From Pachyseris speciosa (lineage: Eukaryota; Cnidaria; Anthozoa; Scleractinia; Pachyseridae): DNA of 64,000 nt. A program made the translations under genes and the position numbers. Positions 12,771-25,470 of this stretch are shown in pieces. The stretch lies in contig JAEMWC010000237.1 in assembly GCA_016490735.1 (NCBI GenBank), positions 854,001 to 918,000 on the forward strand, written 5' to 3'. The first letter of the stretch is position 1; each line of letters starts with the position of its first letter. The notes below the pieces were generated by a model. That model worked only from the letters and a program-made list of their open reading frames with translations, was not told the DNA's origin and ran no database searches.

Positions 12771-15700
12771 ATGGAAGACATAAGCTTAGATTTTTCAGCA
12801 GGTAAAATATATATAATTGTACATTTATTCACTTCGAGTCATCAATTAATTGCTAAATCCCAGCTATAGCTTATTATAACTGTGATGGTGCAAGGGAAAA
12901 TGAGCTTTTGGACTGATATATGTGAAGAGTGGCAAAGAGCAGCAGATAGTTCACATTTGATTTGTAACGAGTAGAGTCGAGTAGCTTGGTTCAATGCGAG
13001 GATCTGCTCGGCGATATAGCCGTAACCTAGAAGGACCGGCTTGCTTTTTCTACTTGTACTTGTATTTGTATTTTTTGTATTTATTTATTCCTGCGATCCC
13101 TAAATAATACAAAATTAAATAAATATAAATTGAAAAGAAAACAAAACATAATACAAATTAAGCACTTCTCAAATTAATTTACGTAATATATTGGAAGGAG
13201 AGGAGAGGGGCACATCTAGATAAACTAATGTTGTGCCCCTTAAAGTTACATATAACAAAAGTCTTGAGATTTTTATTAAAAAGTGAAGGAAGAAATAGTT
13301 CGGTAAATTATGGAAAGGATAATGTTTCATTAGTATTGAGCAAGGTACCAGGGCAAAAGTGCTTTTCTAAATATATTTTTTAGATGGTTTCTCCCTGATG
13401 AATTGCGGGATATTATTCCAGAAGAAACATCCAATAATGCTGGGGCAAAATCTCCCATATAAGATTAGTTCGAAATGAGGGTTTGAAGATTTGATTGAAC
13501 GATGCACTGCGGGTATTATAATTGTGTAGCTCAGATACTAGTGAAACAATAATATCAGGAAACTTTCCTTGGTGGAAATAAATATAAAAGAGCATACATG
13601 TATTCAGTTTAACAAAAAGATGGCCATAACTTGGCCATAACTTGGCATTTATATGAAAAACTACAGGACGTAACTTTCTTTGTGTTATCTAAGGTGTGAT
13701 TGCTATGTTTTTACTTTCTTAAAGCCCTTAGCCGGCTGGTTGTACCCCGTGCCATGAACATCTTGCTGTACGTGTCTCAGTCAGGATTCAAGTTTGACAT
13801 GCATATGCGCTTAGGTAGCACGGAGTAACTCGTTGTGCCCTTGTTTTTCCAATAAGCTTTTAATTTGTTGTATACCTGCATGTGATCTGCAAGGAGTCAC
13901 CGAGTGCCATATGTAACGATAAGCCTGATACGTCCGTGAACCGGGAAAATAGTTCTTGTACATGCATGTGATATGGAAAGAGCTGTGTCAAGCTGTGGAA
14001 AGAGCACTGTTATGCATGTAATCTACAAGGCGTAGCTTGTTGTGCATATTATCTGTTATTATGGGGTACCCTGTTGTTCGTGCGATCATATCGGAGACGT
14101 TGCGCTAGTTTTGCATTAAACCTACAATAGAAAGCATATATCATGCTGCCTGTTTGTGGAAAAATGGGTAACGTCCAAAATATTGGTGACAATTAACGCC
14201 CCATTGTATGGACTTGCTACTCTTTGTATAGGTTGTGATGTAGGGATGAGTTTTGAAGCGGACCTAAGCTTTCAATGTGACTTAGGAGCTGGTTCTGACA
14301 CTTCTTTTCTGGATGGAGTTGACTTGGGTCAAGGTCAGTTGCCTGGCGCGAATCGCCACCTAGCCAGACACTTAGGAACGTCGCGTGCTGTTGGGACGAG
14401 CCTTGGTGGTGCCGTGATAGCGAGACCTGCGGTTCCTGCAGCTTTGCAGACCGGAAGACCATCCCCTGGACAGATCGTACAATATTCAACGACTACAGTA
14501 GGCAATGTAAGGGAATTCCTGCGAAATCTCATTCAACGTTCTCCTTACCACTGTCCACCACTAGGCAACACTTGGTGCAATTCCTGCTTTTGACCCTGTC
14601 CCGTGTGATTAACTATATCTTTTGAATAACTTTGTAGACAGACAGAATCAAAATTTGAGATAACCTGAAATTTTCCAACAGTTATGAGTTAGGCGAAGTC
14701 TTTTCAGGATAACCTTTTACTTGGGGTGAATAGCCAGGTTTCATGATAAGTAAAAAATAAGAACAATAAAGTAAACTCGAAGACTTAAACTTTATGGAAA
14801 GTTACCTCTGGAACAATCTAAAGCAGGGTTGTGCTTCCCTCGACAGTCGAGTGTTGTTAGACTGTACACATGATTAAAATAAATAGTTACTTTTAGTGAC
14901 AAAATACATAACTATTTTGATGCACAATTATAGCCTGGCTACCAAGCTCAGCCTGGTTACCATGCCCAGGCCGTCACCTTTCAGCCACCTGTTTACAACG
15001 GTACAGCAACCGTCATTTCCACACAAAACGCCGTGCCTTTGCAAACAGTTCAACCTGTCCATAATGGTTTACCTGTGCAGACAGTTCAACTAGGCCCAGC
15101 AGTTATCAATATGGGTATAGCCGGAGTTCAGGTAAGATAGATACAGTGCTTGGCGTTAGCTATAGATCCCAGAGTATACCAAACATTTCCTTTTAGTTTA
15201 TGGGCTTTCCTCTTCATACGAACTCACATGAACACAGAGAGGCGTTGATATCAACAAGATACGCGGGGTGAGAAATCAATAGACTTCATGCGTACTCAAT
15301 AGATATCTTATCTGGTGATATACGTAATTTTGCGTGTCGAGAGATTGTAATTGTTATAAATGTGTTGGATAATAAAACGATTATATCCTGCTTAATCTTG
15401 GGAATATTGCTTTATTTTAGACTGACTCGGCCTACGGCCCCGTCAGCTAAGTATCAGGCGATATTTTGCGGAATTTGTCAGAATAATTTTTAAATATACT
15501 CAGTATGTGAAAACATCAACGAATGAAAGTATCATCGATGCTGACACGTGATATCGGATTGAACTGAGGAATGCTACTCTGTTCATTCCGAAAACAGAAC
15601 ATGCGCTTTGCAAAAGTGCAAAAATTACCTCTATTCATGGTAACCCTATAGAGCGCTTTTCAATTGAGTGTCGAAAGTAATCCTGGTTTTGCTTTGGTTT

Positions 15701-16719
15701 TGCATTGCTTCGCTGTGTGATTGGCCAGGAAAACTCGCGCCACTTTTTCAACCAATGAGAAGCAAAACCAAAACCAATCGCGACTTGCACGCGCGTATTT
15801 TCCCGCGCTTTGCGCTGTTGTGATTGGTCAGAGTAATTGCTTTGGTTTTGGTTTTACGACACTCAATTGAAAAGCGCTCAGTCCAGCGTGTCCAGGAATA
15901 GCCCCGAAAGAATGCGTTCTATATGATCTAGGTGTTCTTTCTTAAGCCAAAGCGTACTTGTATCCTGCATCGCTCTCGAATCCGGCGATCTAGGTTGAAT
16001 GTCTTGATTGGAGGTTTCGCCAAAATCAGACGTAGTCTAGGGACTACACGAAGCCGGTTGATGATACTGTACAAGGTATATGAAGGTGCTGTATTATACT
16101 GATTTTTTATACTCATTTCAGAGGCCGGCCACTGGACCTGTTGTCGTTGCTCCACCTCCGCCCCACAACTGGATGGGATTGTCCATATTTTCTGTTATAT
16201 TTTTCACTCTCCCCTTTGGATTAGTAGCACTTTTGTTTTCTTATCAGGTGATCGTATTTGTTTTATTTCGTTGTTTATTCCCGACATTTAATGAGCAGCT
16301 ACTGGCAATGATTTGAGCTAGACCGTGTCTCTATCATGCAGGAACAAAAAACGCGGTCTTTCAACCGAAGCGATTTAAAACACGATTGGTGTTTGATTTG
16401 TACGAAGCGAACTATAATAACCAGTTACTCGAATCAAGGAGAAACAGTGGAGACATATCTTAGGTGCCCAATTACACAGCGGCATAATTGGAAACGTACC
16501 CCAAGATCGCGCTCCAGTGACTGAGGCCACGATTTTGGTAGAATGCAATTAATTTGAAGTTTCATTTTATTTTCGTTTTAGGTGAATGAATCTGTTAGAA
16601 GAGGCGATTACGAAACAGCAATGAAAAACTCCAACATCGCCAAATGGATGAACGTTCTTGCCATCATTAGCGGTTGTACTCTGTACGGTTTTATTTTGCT
16701 TTTGATCGTCGCTCTTTGA
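12771..16719 (+). CDS. CD225/dispanin (IFITM-like) membrane protein, gene 1, complete, 255 aa
   Basis: Five coding exons join in frame: 12771-12801, 14232-14506, 14934-15131, 16122-16247 and 16582-16719, total 768 nt, all with GT/AG borders; the first intron is phase 1, the others phase 0. The start codon lies in an exon opening after an AG at 12736, so 5' UTR is present. Residues 1-102 are low complexity; 103-168 are rich in P, Q, G, Y and V. Exon 4 has a PPPPHNW motif then a first hydrophobic segment (about 184-210) ending SYQ; exon 5 has the family's loop (RRGDYETAMKNSNIAKW) and a second hydrophobic segment. This layout (proline-rich cytosolic head, re-entrant or membrane helix, conserved GDY/A/S-A loop, transmembrane helix) is that of CD225/dispanin proteins, known from IFITM and PRRT proteins, which act in endosomal and plasma membranes. 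Exact function (trafficking, fusion control, defence) is inference. The last exon lacks a long tail. Confidence is high in family and exons 3-5, good in exons 1-2. Confidence 0.88.
13035..13600 (-). pseudogene. 3' end of a CR1/L2/jockey-type LINE, truncated
   Basis: On the minus strand, 13595-13413 encodes a peptide with ELHNYNTRSAS followed by FRTNLIWEILPQHYW, matching the usual C-terminal tail of non-LTR retrotransposon ORF2 proteins (a YNTR box, then R-T-x-x then a GP-x-x-WN-like segment). Stops follow at once, then AT-rich 3' sequence to about 13035. It lies in the first intron of CD225 gene 1, opposite in orientation. The clade is uncertain. Confidence 0.55.
15651..15879. repeat. 229-bp MITE in CD225 gene 1 intron 3
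   Basis: The ends GAGCGCTTTTCAATTGAGTG and CACTCAATTGAAAAGCGCTC are exact inverted repeats, with further inner complementarity (TGGTTTTGCTTTGG and CAAAACCAAAACCAA). Confidence 0.85.
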
Positions 16720-18768
16720 TGAAGACGAAGAGTTAAACAAGCTCTAAGGCTATCTTATATACACAATGTTCCTCAAGGATTCAGTCTGTATTATATTGAA
16801 TTCAATTTGTTCTGATCCTCATTATTTTTGTGGAAAACACCGAACAAGTTTATACTAATAACTGACAAAAATCAATATGGATAGATTTAAAAAATACTAG
16901 TCTCATGCAACTGTTAAGGTATCGGTACTTTTGAGAAGCAGGCCTCTGTTCGCTTTAGTATTGAGGGAAGCGTGGAAGGGTAGTGGGGTATACCTTATTA
17001 GACCATGTAATGTTTAATTATAAATGAACAGGAGTGTTTTATCAATTTACATTGTAAAACACGAGGCGCAACCGAGTGTTTTTGAACTTGATAAAACACG
17101 AATTGCGAATTTATCGAACGGCTTAAAAAGCTTTACTGCACATTTATCGGATGTAAAATTTAGCCGTGCTTTATAAGATATAAAGACACTCATTAAAAAT
17201 TATTTTCTTAAGTATTTCCATCATGAATTATTAATGAGTTTTTTTAAGATTAAATCAAGAAGGAATTAATAAACGTAATTCTGACACGTTATTGTCCAAA
17301 TATTTTCGAACCGTTGACCCAGAAGCCCAGGAGCTCTTTCATGACCTTCATAACTTGTATTTTAAGTTTCTTGAGTCTTTTCCCTTATAATTTAGAGACG
17401 CCTTAATTACCCTTTAATGGAGAAGGGCTCACTTTATGGTTGTACGTTTACTTTTTTAACATGCAATGTCGGTTTGGGTTGTAAATGCTTTCTAACCTAA
17501 CTGGCTGGTTGGCGAAAAACAATCCTCTGTCTGAATGAAAATGGTCCTCTTAAGATAGGTTATGGCCGGTATTGGAGTCCAATCAGAAAGGTGCACCAGA
17601 TGATGTACGTGTGAGGCGTTTTTTTTTTTTTTTTTTTTTATCATCTGGTTAAGGCAGGCGCTTAGCTGAGTCGTCATTTCAGAACGTTTAAAGGCTCAAA
17701 GTAATATTATCTCGCACGTTTTTAGCTTCAACTGTAGTTTCATTTTAAAATTTCAATAAGTTTTAGATATAAAGCTACGAGTTTGAATTTCACAAACATG
17801 CCTTAGCAGAAACTTCTGCCTTCTTTCTCATTTCTCTTTTGTTTTTATCTTTATCGTATCTTTTTGTTTATTACTATATTTTTGTTTCTTACCATATTTC
17901 AATGTTTTTAATTTATTAATTGTTGTAAATCAGATTATAATAACGAGGGCCACCCTAATTAACTTCGTGTTAGCTTTTGGTGCCACCCTCTTTAAATATT
18001 GTTTCTATCTATCTATTTTCTTCAGTGCAAATGTCACAGGAGATGCAAATAAGAATATCAATAACTAATAAGTGCTCACCATTACCTATACAAACAATAG
18101 GTATAAAGCGTGCATATGTAAAGATAGTTGTTGACGTAATGTTTAATAAATGAGCGAGAGTGTTAACACGAGGCGCAACTAAGTGTTTTAGGACTTGATA
18201 AAACACGAATTGCGAATTTATTGAACGGCTTAAAATGCTTTACTGTGTATCTATCCATTCTTACACTAAAATTTAGATTTTGGGTTATTTTGGCCTAGAA
18301 AATCGGATGTGAAATTTGGCCGTGTCTTAATCAGATATAAAGACACTCATTAAAAATATTTTTTTTGGATCAGTGCAAGTCTTCTTTTACCCTGAGCTGG
18401 AAAAGTCTATCTTTGTAGTGTGCACACTTTTATTTTTCTGTTAGTTTGTATACGCATATACCCACTAGCACTTACTACAATCTTCGACAAAAGCGGTTGG
18501 GACACCTTCAAACTGAACATTTTTGGTACTGTGAGAATGAATATATGAAAATCATATATTTGAACTTCGGATTAATGATTAAATATGTGACTGATCATCG
18601 CAGTTATGAACACTACTTAAGTAGTAGTGAAAATAAAGCCTGCAATAAAAAATTCAGGCTTGTACAAACAGTCACATATTTAATTTATTTTTGGTACTGT
18701 TAGCATTATGTAATCAGTGGTACCCCTCGCACCCCACAAAACCATTTCTCCCTCTCCCCCTATCAATA
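16720..18768. repeat. 3' flank of CD225 gene 1 with two diverged direct repeats
   Basis: About 17030-17205 and 18150-18360 share AACACGAGGCGCAACC/T, TTGATAAAACACGAATTGCG and ATATAAAGACACTCATTAAA. No gene is seen. A T-run lies at 17618-17639. Confidence 0.65.
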
Positions 18769-18976
18769 GGGAGCTTTAGCAGCGACGACGGCGACGGCAA
18801 CGAAAACGTCGTCTCAAAATCGAACTTTTTGTTTTTGTAACTCTTTCGCGATTATTCCAATTTGTTTAACTCGGAAAATGCTGGCGAATTGTTCAGGGAC
18901 CGATATTACGTACTACGAACGGCGTTGAAATAAGGAAAAAGAAAGAAAAATTACCGTCATGCGCTCACCTCGTAGG

Positions 18977-20885
18977 ATCACTGTTGCCAATCCAACCTCT
19001 CAAGTTGAATTCGAACTTTAAACTGAAACCCGTTTCGACAGAATCTTGGCAAAACGGTTTCTAGTTTTCGCAGTGCAGTCTGTACTGCTCCTTCGATTGG
19101 GTCGTGCCAGTGTAGTGCTAGATAAGAACACCTATCATGACAAGATGAAGGCACTGATTGAGACTGGTCCATACCGAATTCTTAAGAAGGACCCAACGGA
19201 CCGCTTAATCCGAAAGTTGACTGAAAAACCTCTGAGCCTGAAGCGTTGTGGACACCTGACAGATTCTGTGTATAACAAGATCAGGCCTAAGCATAAGCAA
19301 CCACCTAGAATTTATGGCCTTCCCAAGATACACAAGGCCAACACACCACTGAGACCTATAGTCTCTTGTGAGAACACCTTTGCTTATGATCTGTCTTCCT
19401 ACTTAGCCGATGTATTATCTCCCCTAACAGGGAACTCAGAGTACACAGTTGACAACTCAGCTCATTTTGTGTCCATTGTGAACGGTGAAAGGGTACTAGA
19501 AAACGAGATCATGGTGTATTTCGACGTAGTGTCTCTGTTCACGAACGTTCCAATCGAAGGAGCAGTACAGACTGCACTGCGAAAATTAGAAGCTGACCCG
19601 TGCCTTGCCAACCGCACGACTTTAACGCCTACGCAGATTGCAGACCTCTTGAGTTTCGTTCTTAGATCCACATACTTCCAGTATGATGGACTGATTTACG
19701 AACAGCAAGAAGGAGCAGCCATGGGTAGCCCGGTATCCGCAGTGATAGTTAACCTCTACATGGAGGGTTTTGAGGAGTACGCTTTGACACATACGCCCTG
19801 TACACCTAAGATCTGGAAAATGCTATGTGGATGACACCTTTACCATCTTAAATCGTGACAAAGTTGACTTGTTCTTACATGACCTCAATAGTCAACAGCC
19901 GACGATCCGTTTCACAATGGAAACTGAGAATGACAACTCAATTCCCTTCCTTGATACGTTGATCATCCAGGATTCGAATGGATAACTCTCTACCAGTGTT
20001 TACAGAAAGCCTACACACACTGACCAGTACCTAGCGTATGATTCACACCACCCGCAATCTGTATTGTCAAGTGCCTGTACGATCGATCAAAACACCTCAT
20101 AACAAAACCATCAGTTATCTCTCATGAAAAGAAACACCTCTCATCGGTCCTTCTTTCCAACGGTTATCCGTTTTCGTTTGTAAAAAATCTTACGAAAACC
20201 AAGGGACGAACAACCACTAAAGAACCCGAACCCGAAATTAAATTCTACTGTGGTTCTGCCATACGTTAAAGGCACATCGGAGGCTCTTCGCCGTTGCCTA
20301 CAACAACAAGACATACGGACTGTTTTCTGATCTGACACAACTCTCAGATCACACCTAGTGCGACCTAAGGACATTGTCGATCCAGTAAAACAAGACGGAG
20401 TAGTCTACAAGATTTCCTGCGAATGTGGTAAGGTTTATATTGGAGAGACGGGAAGATCTATGCATGAACGGATTAAGGAACACGATAGAGACATACGGCT
20501 TGCTTGAACCCAATCCTCCGCCGTTTCAGAACATAGCAACGCGACCGGACATTATCCGCTCTGGGACGAAGTTAAATTTATTGACCGAGACCCACATTGG
20601 TAAACCCGTAGGGTTAAAGAGGCTATTCGCATAAGACTTCACCCTAACAACATTAACAGGGACAATGGAATTGATTGAATTCCTGAAGCGTGGATGCCCA
20701 CGATCAAACAACACAACAGCCGATCAATACCAAAGCGGACCGCTGAGGGAACAATTTCAAGTCTGAACGACAAGGATCGAAATCCTCCTATCAACAACAG
20801 CCTAAGCGAGGATCGAAACGCACCAATCACCACCAGCCATGGTGCTTCTCATACTCAGACGCAGCCAGTCGACACCATCGCCTGA
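18977..20885 (+). pseudogene. Penelope-like retroelement: reverse transcriptase and GIY-YIG endonuclease, broken
   Basis: Reading from about 19106, the frame encodes a reverse transcriptase: VVLDKNTYHDKM, the PRIYGLPKIHK motif, RPIVSCEN, the DVVSLFTNVPI box with catalytic Asp, and QEGAAMGSPVSAVIVNLYM. At about 19823 the frame shifts; the next frame opens with YVDDTF (19824), the catalytic motif, and later PFLDTLI. After several stops, 20386-20505 encodes a GIY-YIG nuclease (VVYKISCECGK, VYIGETGR, IKEH). RT followed by GIY-YIG is diagnostic of Penelope-like elements, which prime on chromosomal nicks. Frameshifts and stops (for instance a TGA-type break at YVDD and stops near 19981 and 20098) make it inactive. 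The 5' end has an inverted copy of an internal segment (see 19058-19101). Confidence 0.9.
19058..19101. repeat. Inverted internal copy at the 5' end of the Penelope-like element
   Basis: About 44 bases here are the near-exact reverse complement of 19549-19592, the RT segment coding PIEGAVQTALRKLE. The minus strand of 18978-19101 therefore reads the same peptide. It marks a 5' inversion junction. Confidence 0.8.
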
Positions 20886-21059
20886 TGAAGACCAGCAGTA
20901 TGGCGGTGGAAAAGTCGCGATCCACATCTTTGTGACTCAATCGTGAGACAAAAGATTAACTCAGCTATCACCTCTTTTTTTGTTGCTGAAAGTATATAAG
21001 TTTCGCCACACCATGTTAGTTTTAAATGCATTCCAGCCATTTCAGAGGACTTTAATTTA

Positions 21060-22060
21060 AAAATTTTCCGAGGGAGCATGCCCCTAGACCCCCCTTGTTG
21101 ACTCACGCTAACGCCCCCCCCCCCCCCCCCCAGTTGCAAACTTGCTGCGCGGGTATACCGCTCGGGGCACTCGATACACCGCTCAGAGAACTGACGCTGT
21201 AATCTCTACGCCTTGAGAAGCTACAATAATAAAGCCGTTACGACCAAATCCTGCTGTGTGCCTGTAGTACAAAATCTGTCCCGCAACATGTAAAACGCAC
21301 TTGCAGAGCGATTGTTTTTGCTAATTAAACCCATTGTTTTGTGGCGTTCTCGTTGCCGTTGCAGTCTTCGTTACTAAAGCTCTCTAATGTTGAGTTGACA
21401 GGATTCTTTGCTCCACCTGAAATTCAACATGTATGCCGGAGGAGTGGGGTAGATGAACGAAGTTTCAGATGTTGTGCATGAACAGGAGAAAATCTGTGAT
21501 ACTGTCCTAACACTTTTGACGAAGATTTTAGGTATTTATATTCACATTTGCATCTCTTGTGACATTTGCAATGAAGAAGGAAGAATTTTCTGCCGAGGCA
21601 GAGGCAGTCTGTGAAACTGAAAATCGTAGTTTTGTATCTAAAACTTACTGTCACTTTCCTGCTGCAGTCCAGACCTTTGGGCATTTTCATAGTTTGGGTT
21701 TGCTTAAGTAGCCAATGAGGATTTAACTAATTTTTTGCATTGTTAGGGTATCTGGCAAAAAAAATTAAAATACTTTTAATTAAAATAGAATATACAGCTG
21801 TACGAACCAAGCTTAATTGTATTACCTCGATCAAGAACTTCATCATTGGTTGACCACGGCTAGAAAAATGTTTTATTGACTGTGGAAGCATTACATTGTC
21901 TACTGACTAAATTACAAAAACCCCATAATCTAGGCATTTACATGTATTCTACAAAATGCAAAGAAAGCCGAGAGATTTTCCTCGTATAAAAACACTACGT
22001 TGAGAACTATACAGCTGCCCCTAGTCAAAAAAGGTGGGTATCCTGTGAACCGGTAATTCA
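21060..22060. other. No gene seen; poly-C run and 3' flank of gene 3
   Basis: Apart from a C-run at about 21114-21131 and the right end of the flanking repeat, I see no coding exon or RNA gene here. Confidence 0.4.
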
Positions 22061-25000
22061 CTAGATGCCCCTCTGTAACTGAGGAATGCAGATTAGAATG
22101 GTAAGCACTGCACACAATCCGAATGAGATCGAAGTCAAAGCCATAGTCTCGGCCTCGTGATAGTTGTCAGCTTCCCGTTTCATGCGTCCCTGATCTCTGG
22201 CTCGACGCGCCTGGAAATAAAAACGTCGTAAATTAGCCTGTGGAGATCTCCTTGACAGAGAAAAGGGGCGGCGGAGGGGAAGGGCGCGAAAGAATCGACA
22301 ATTTCAGGCGGAACAAGTGGGAAGGAAAAGCGACAATGTCTCAGCTGCTATCCCTATCATCATCCTGAGAAAACGGGACGTCTTTCTCGTGCGCAAACGT
22401 AACCATGAGTTTGATTATCAACTCGCCAATATCGCGAATACCTTGGCGGCCGTACACATTATCAGGAATAACAAACGATTTGAAATCACAAAGCTCTCCG
22501 TCTCCCCTAACAAGTTTACCGCGCACTAAGTAAGAAGGCAGAAAATTTCGAACAAAGGTCACAAGAAAACTAGCGATCTTTGTAAAACATCGGCCTCTTA
22601 TTACGCGACTTCCGCTTGAGATACGCAATTAAACTGTCACACTAACATTCTTCACACAAAAAAAACGGCAGTTTTCAGTCAAAAAATTGCTCCATGCGTT
22701 AGACTTTTAGCACCTGGATATAACTTAGCAGATTTTTTGAGCGGCTATAATCAAAATCGTTAATTTAATAACTGGGTGATAGTTTTTTCGGAAAAATTAA
22801 ACATTAACTTTTCATCTTGCGTTACCATGTTTATTTCCGGTCATGGAAAGGCGTGATCGCCTGGCGTGATATGGTCTGACTTTATGTGCCGTAAGCGACG
22901 ACAGACAACAAAGCGTTTTCGAATTTTAGTTGGAGCTTTCTATGCTCTTTGAAAATCGTTGGTTACTATGACTGTTTGGGCTATCTCAGAGTCAGGACGA
23001 TGGGAGAAGAACAGCGTGAGGTTTGTACCTATTGCTCTTAAGTATTCTTTGGGTAATTATTGGTTATTATATGCACGAAATGACTGAGCTTGTTGTCTGT
23101 GTATCGTGTTTCCTGAAATAAAAAAGAAAATTGAAAACGATTGATTGTTAGCACTAAGGGTTCTGCGATGCATCCTTATAGCCCACCATCAAAAGAAAAA
23201 GCATTCGTTTACTACGGAGAATCCCAAGGAGCAAACTCACAGAGGTCAGAAGTATCGAACCAGTTTCTAATCGCCGTCAGGAATATTCATCAAGCAATTT
23301 TAAAAAGAGTAAGCAGATTAAAAGCGCATGCAACCAGAGATGGATTCGAACATCCCATCCAGTAACTTTTCTGAGGCTAGAAAAGGAACGGAACGATGAA
23401 ACTAGAGGCCTTCGACGCCTTGCTTAAAACCAAAGAGTGCCTTCATTTCCCTTGGCGTGTAATTAAATCTGGGGCACTCAACGAGCCAAATCAAACAAAA
23501 GCTGTAGAAAGGCATTTTAGTACCTTATGGTGTTGAAGTCTGTCTAAAGTGATGTTAAACTGACGTTAGCTAAAAGAATTTGATCTACAGTCGAACCTGT
23601 ATTAAGCGGCAACGTATTAAGCGGTCGCCCTCTCTTAAGCGGTCAGTTGTCAAAGACCCGAAAAAATTTCTGACCTCCATTAAGCGGTCACCTTTCAAGC
23701 GGTCGCGGTCACCCTTTACAAAGTCCCAGCGAGCTGTTTCTATTGTCTTGACCTGTATTAAACGGTCACTTTGTAAAAGGAAATCACTCAAATGGACACC
23801 AAAAAGCCTGTTCTTTGTGGTAAAAAAGCCTTCTCTACATATTTCTTTATGCGAACTTGACATCCGACTTCTTTGTTTGTCTGTTTTCAAACAAACAATG
23901 AAAACGTAAAGCTTGTGGGGTGTGGCTGGAGTGACAAGGATACTTCACAAATTAATGTGATCAAGTAAGCTGAAGCCACTCTAAGGGCACTAAGGCCACA
24001 AGGTAGCGGGCATTACCCCTTAAATCTACCTTCACCATACCATTTTACTGTTGGAGGAGTTCTTAACCGAGCAAGTGTTTTTTTGTGACCCCTTTGTACA
24101 TAAGCTGTTCATCAAGTGATCAAACATGATATAAAACACTGAGAGTCAGGTTGAAGGGAACAAAATCTTCCTTGGAGAAAATGCTAACTGAAATGAACTT
24201 TCCACGAACTTCTGTAGGGAACTATTTTCTAGCTTACGTTATTGACTGCTAAAAACAGCAATCACGGCCTTTCCGAAAACCCCAGGGTCTATGATTTCCC
24301 CATTACATGATCTTTTAGGCCACGTTTCAGTTACGAAAATCCGAGTGCACTCTTCAATCGACGCCGATAGCCTACATGTAAGTCGAACTACCTTCCACCG
24401 AACGGATATCTACCGAAACTTGTCGTTTGGTGCCCCTGTTAAATCCGTGGTGGCTTTAGTCCTGCGCTCTTGCATTACCGAAGTTCCACGTAAGCTCTCG
24501 ATCGCTTCAGAGGACCTGACTTAAATAAGTTTAGATCAAATCGTACGAGTCTCTCTCTTTAGTCAAGATAATTCCTGAGCCAGTTTCAAAGGCGAATCTG
24601 GTCTATTAAGAAGTTGTGCTTGAGGTGATCACACCATGACGACAAGCGTGACAGTGCTGGACAGTGAGCTTAAATAATGCCAACGTGGATCTCTCAGTGG
24701 TCTGACTAACTGCCAGTGTATCGTGCTCGCCGTCTGCTCCAAGAATAGTAAGAATGCGAGTGTGTCACAATATGAAATGATCGCTATATAATGGAACGTG
24801 TCTTCGTTAAACGTCTACTCAGTTAAGAACGCGGTAACAAATGTAACAACAATATGATGAAAGTAATAAAAAAAGGAGCGCCAACGATAATGCTGTAAAA
24901 CGTAGGTTCTAAAAGAGATCCGTGTATTTTTTTAGCATGGTTTTGTCCATGCGTTTTAATGTTAAGATTGGTATTGGCCAATCTATATTTTCCTTTGCGA

Positions 25001-25470
25001 GACGCCATCGTGACACTTGGATTCCTTGCTATTCGGGCTACGTGGTGTGGCGACGCGTGGATCGGATGGCAAGAGAGTCCAAGGTACGGAACTTGATCTC
25101 GTGAACGGGTTCATTGTGCAATTTAGTGGTGCTCGCATTGAAGCTGGCGTCTTTTAAATCTGCTACACCATGCCGACGAGTCCCAGTAAGGACGAAACAG
25201 CTGTCCATGGTTGCAGCCCTACTTTATCGAGTCTCGGTCATGTTGGTGTCTCGTAAAGTCAACAATATGATGATGATGATGATGATAATCATATGATGAC
25301 GATGACGAAGACGAAGACGATGATGATGATGATAGGAATAACATAGTGGATGCACTTACCAGTATCCAGAAAACAATAGATATGACTCCAACTGGGAAGA
25401 GGGTGATCAGAGAAGTCATGACAAGAACCGTGCGCACAGTATCACTAAATAGTAATTTCTTGCACGCTTC
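22061..25470 (-). CDS. CD225/dispanin-like gene 3, partial (last two exons)
   Basis: On the minus strand two exons join in phase 0: 25470-25360 (37 codons) and 22210-22061 (49 codons plus stop). The upstream exon is exactly the length of the matching exon in gene 2 (111 nt) and holds a hydrophobic segment (TSLITLFPVGVISIVFW) like the first CD225 helix. The last exon has a charged loop (DQGRMKREADNYHEAETM) lined up with DLKRAADASRDAKF of gene 2 and a second hydrophobic segment before the stop. Borders are good: an AG before the GAA GCG start, donor CTG|GTAAGT, acceptor TTTCCAG. The proline-rich entry is replaced by EACKKLLFSDTVRT, so it is a diverged member. First exons were not found; they may lie above 25470. 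The intron of about 3.1 kb holds a 970-bp transposon (23469-24438) and a small open frame at 24823-25008. Confidence 0.62.
22600..23468. other. Intron of gene 3, nothing seen
   Basis: No exon or repeat structure recognised. Confidence 0.35.
23469..24438 (-). mobile_element. CAGGGGCACCC-ended element, copy B, 970 bp, 6-bp target duplication
   Basis: The ends CTGGGGCACTCAACGAG and CGTTTGGTGCCCCTG are flanked by TTAAAT on both sides. The outer parts match copies A and C, but the middle (about 23550-24150) holds extra DNA that starts at 23588 with ACAGTCGAACCTGTATTAAG, the end type of a Tc1/mariner-like (Tigger/pogo-type) element, with repeated TTAAGCGGTC units. The long apparent ORF at 23580-23909 is a by-product of those units. 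Confidence 0.85.
24823..25008 (-). CDS. Hypothetical 61-aa membrane-like ORF inside the gene 3 intron
   Basis: An ORF on the same strand as CD225-like gene 3. It begins MASRKGKYRLANTNL, continues basic and polar (HGQNHAKKIHGS), and ends with a strong hydrophobic stretch (PFFITFIILLLHLL) before the stop. This order, basic loop then one terminal transmembrane segment, resembles a CD225 last exon, so it might be a duplicated alternative last exon. Against that, I find no acceptor giving the phase-0 entry that joining to the 25470-25360 exon needs. It could equally be a separate small gene or chance. No homologue recognised. Confidence 0.25.
   Translation of the reverse strand: MASRKGKYRLANTNLNIKTHGQNHAKKIHGSLLEPTFYSIIVGAPFFITFIILLLHLLPRS

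Larger units (their letters stand above)
18769..21385. repeat. Inverted pair of a common interspersed repeat flanking the Penelope-like element
   Basis: The left copy starts GGGAGCTTTAGCAGCGACGA (18769-18815). The right copy (about 21341-21385) is its inverted, diverged relative, GCCGTTGCAGTCTTCGTTAC then AAAGCTCTC. A third copy, with about 120 bp similar to the right copy, starts at 40587 in the receptor gene's first intron. Either the Penelope-like element landed between two copies or inside one longer element. Confidence 0.5.

Noticed and set aside
14217..14532. Minus-strand ORFs of 65 and 90 codons
   Set aside because: Shadows of exon 2 of CD225 gene 1 on the plus strand.
23580..23909. 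109-codon ORF rich in Lys/Arg/Ser
   Set aside because: Produced by repeated TTAAGCGGTC units in a transposon end; no coding signature.
25114..25437. ORFs with poly-Met, poly-Ser or poly-His
   Set aside because: Trinucleotide microsatellite; only the 25360-25470 exon is supported.
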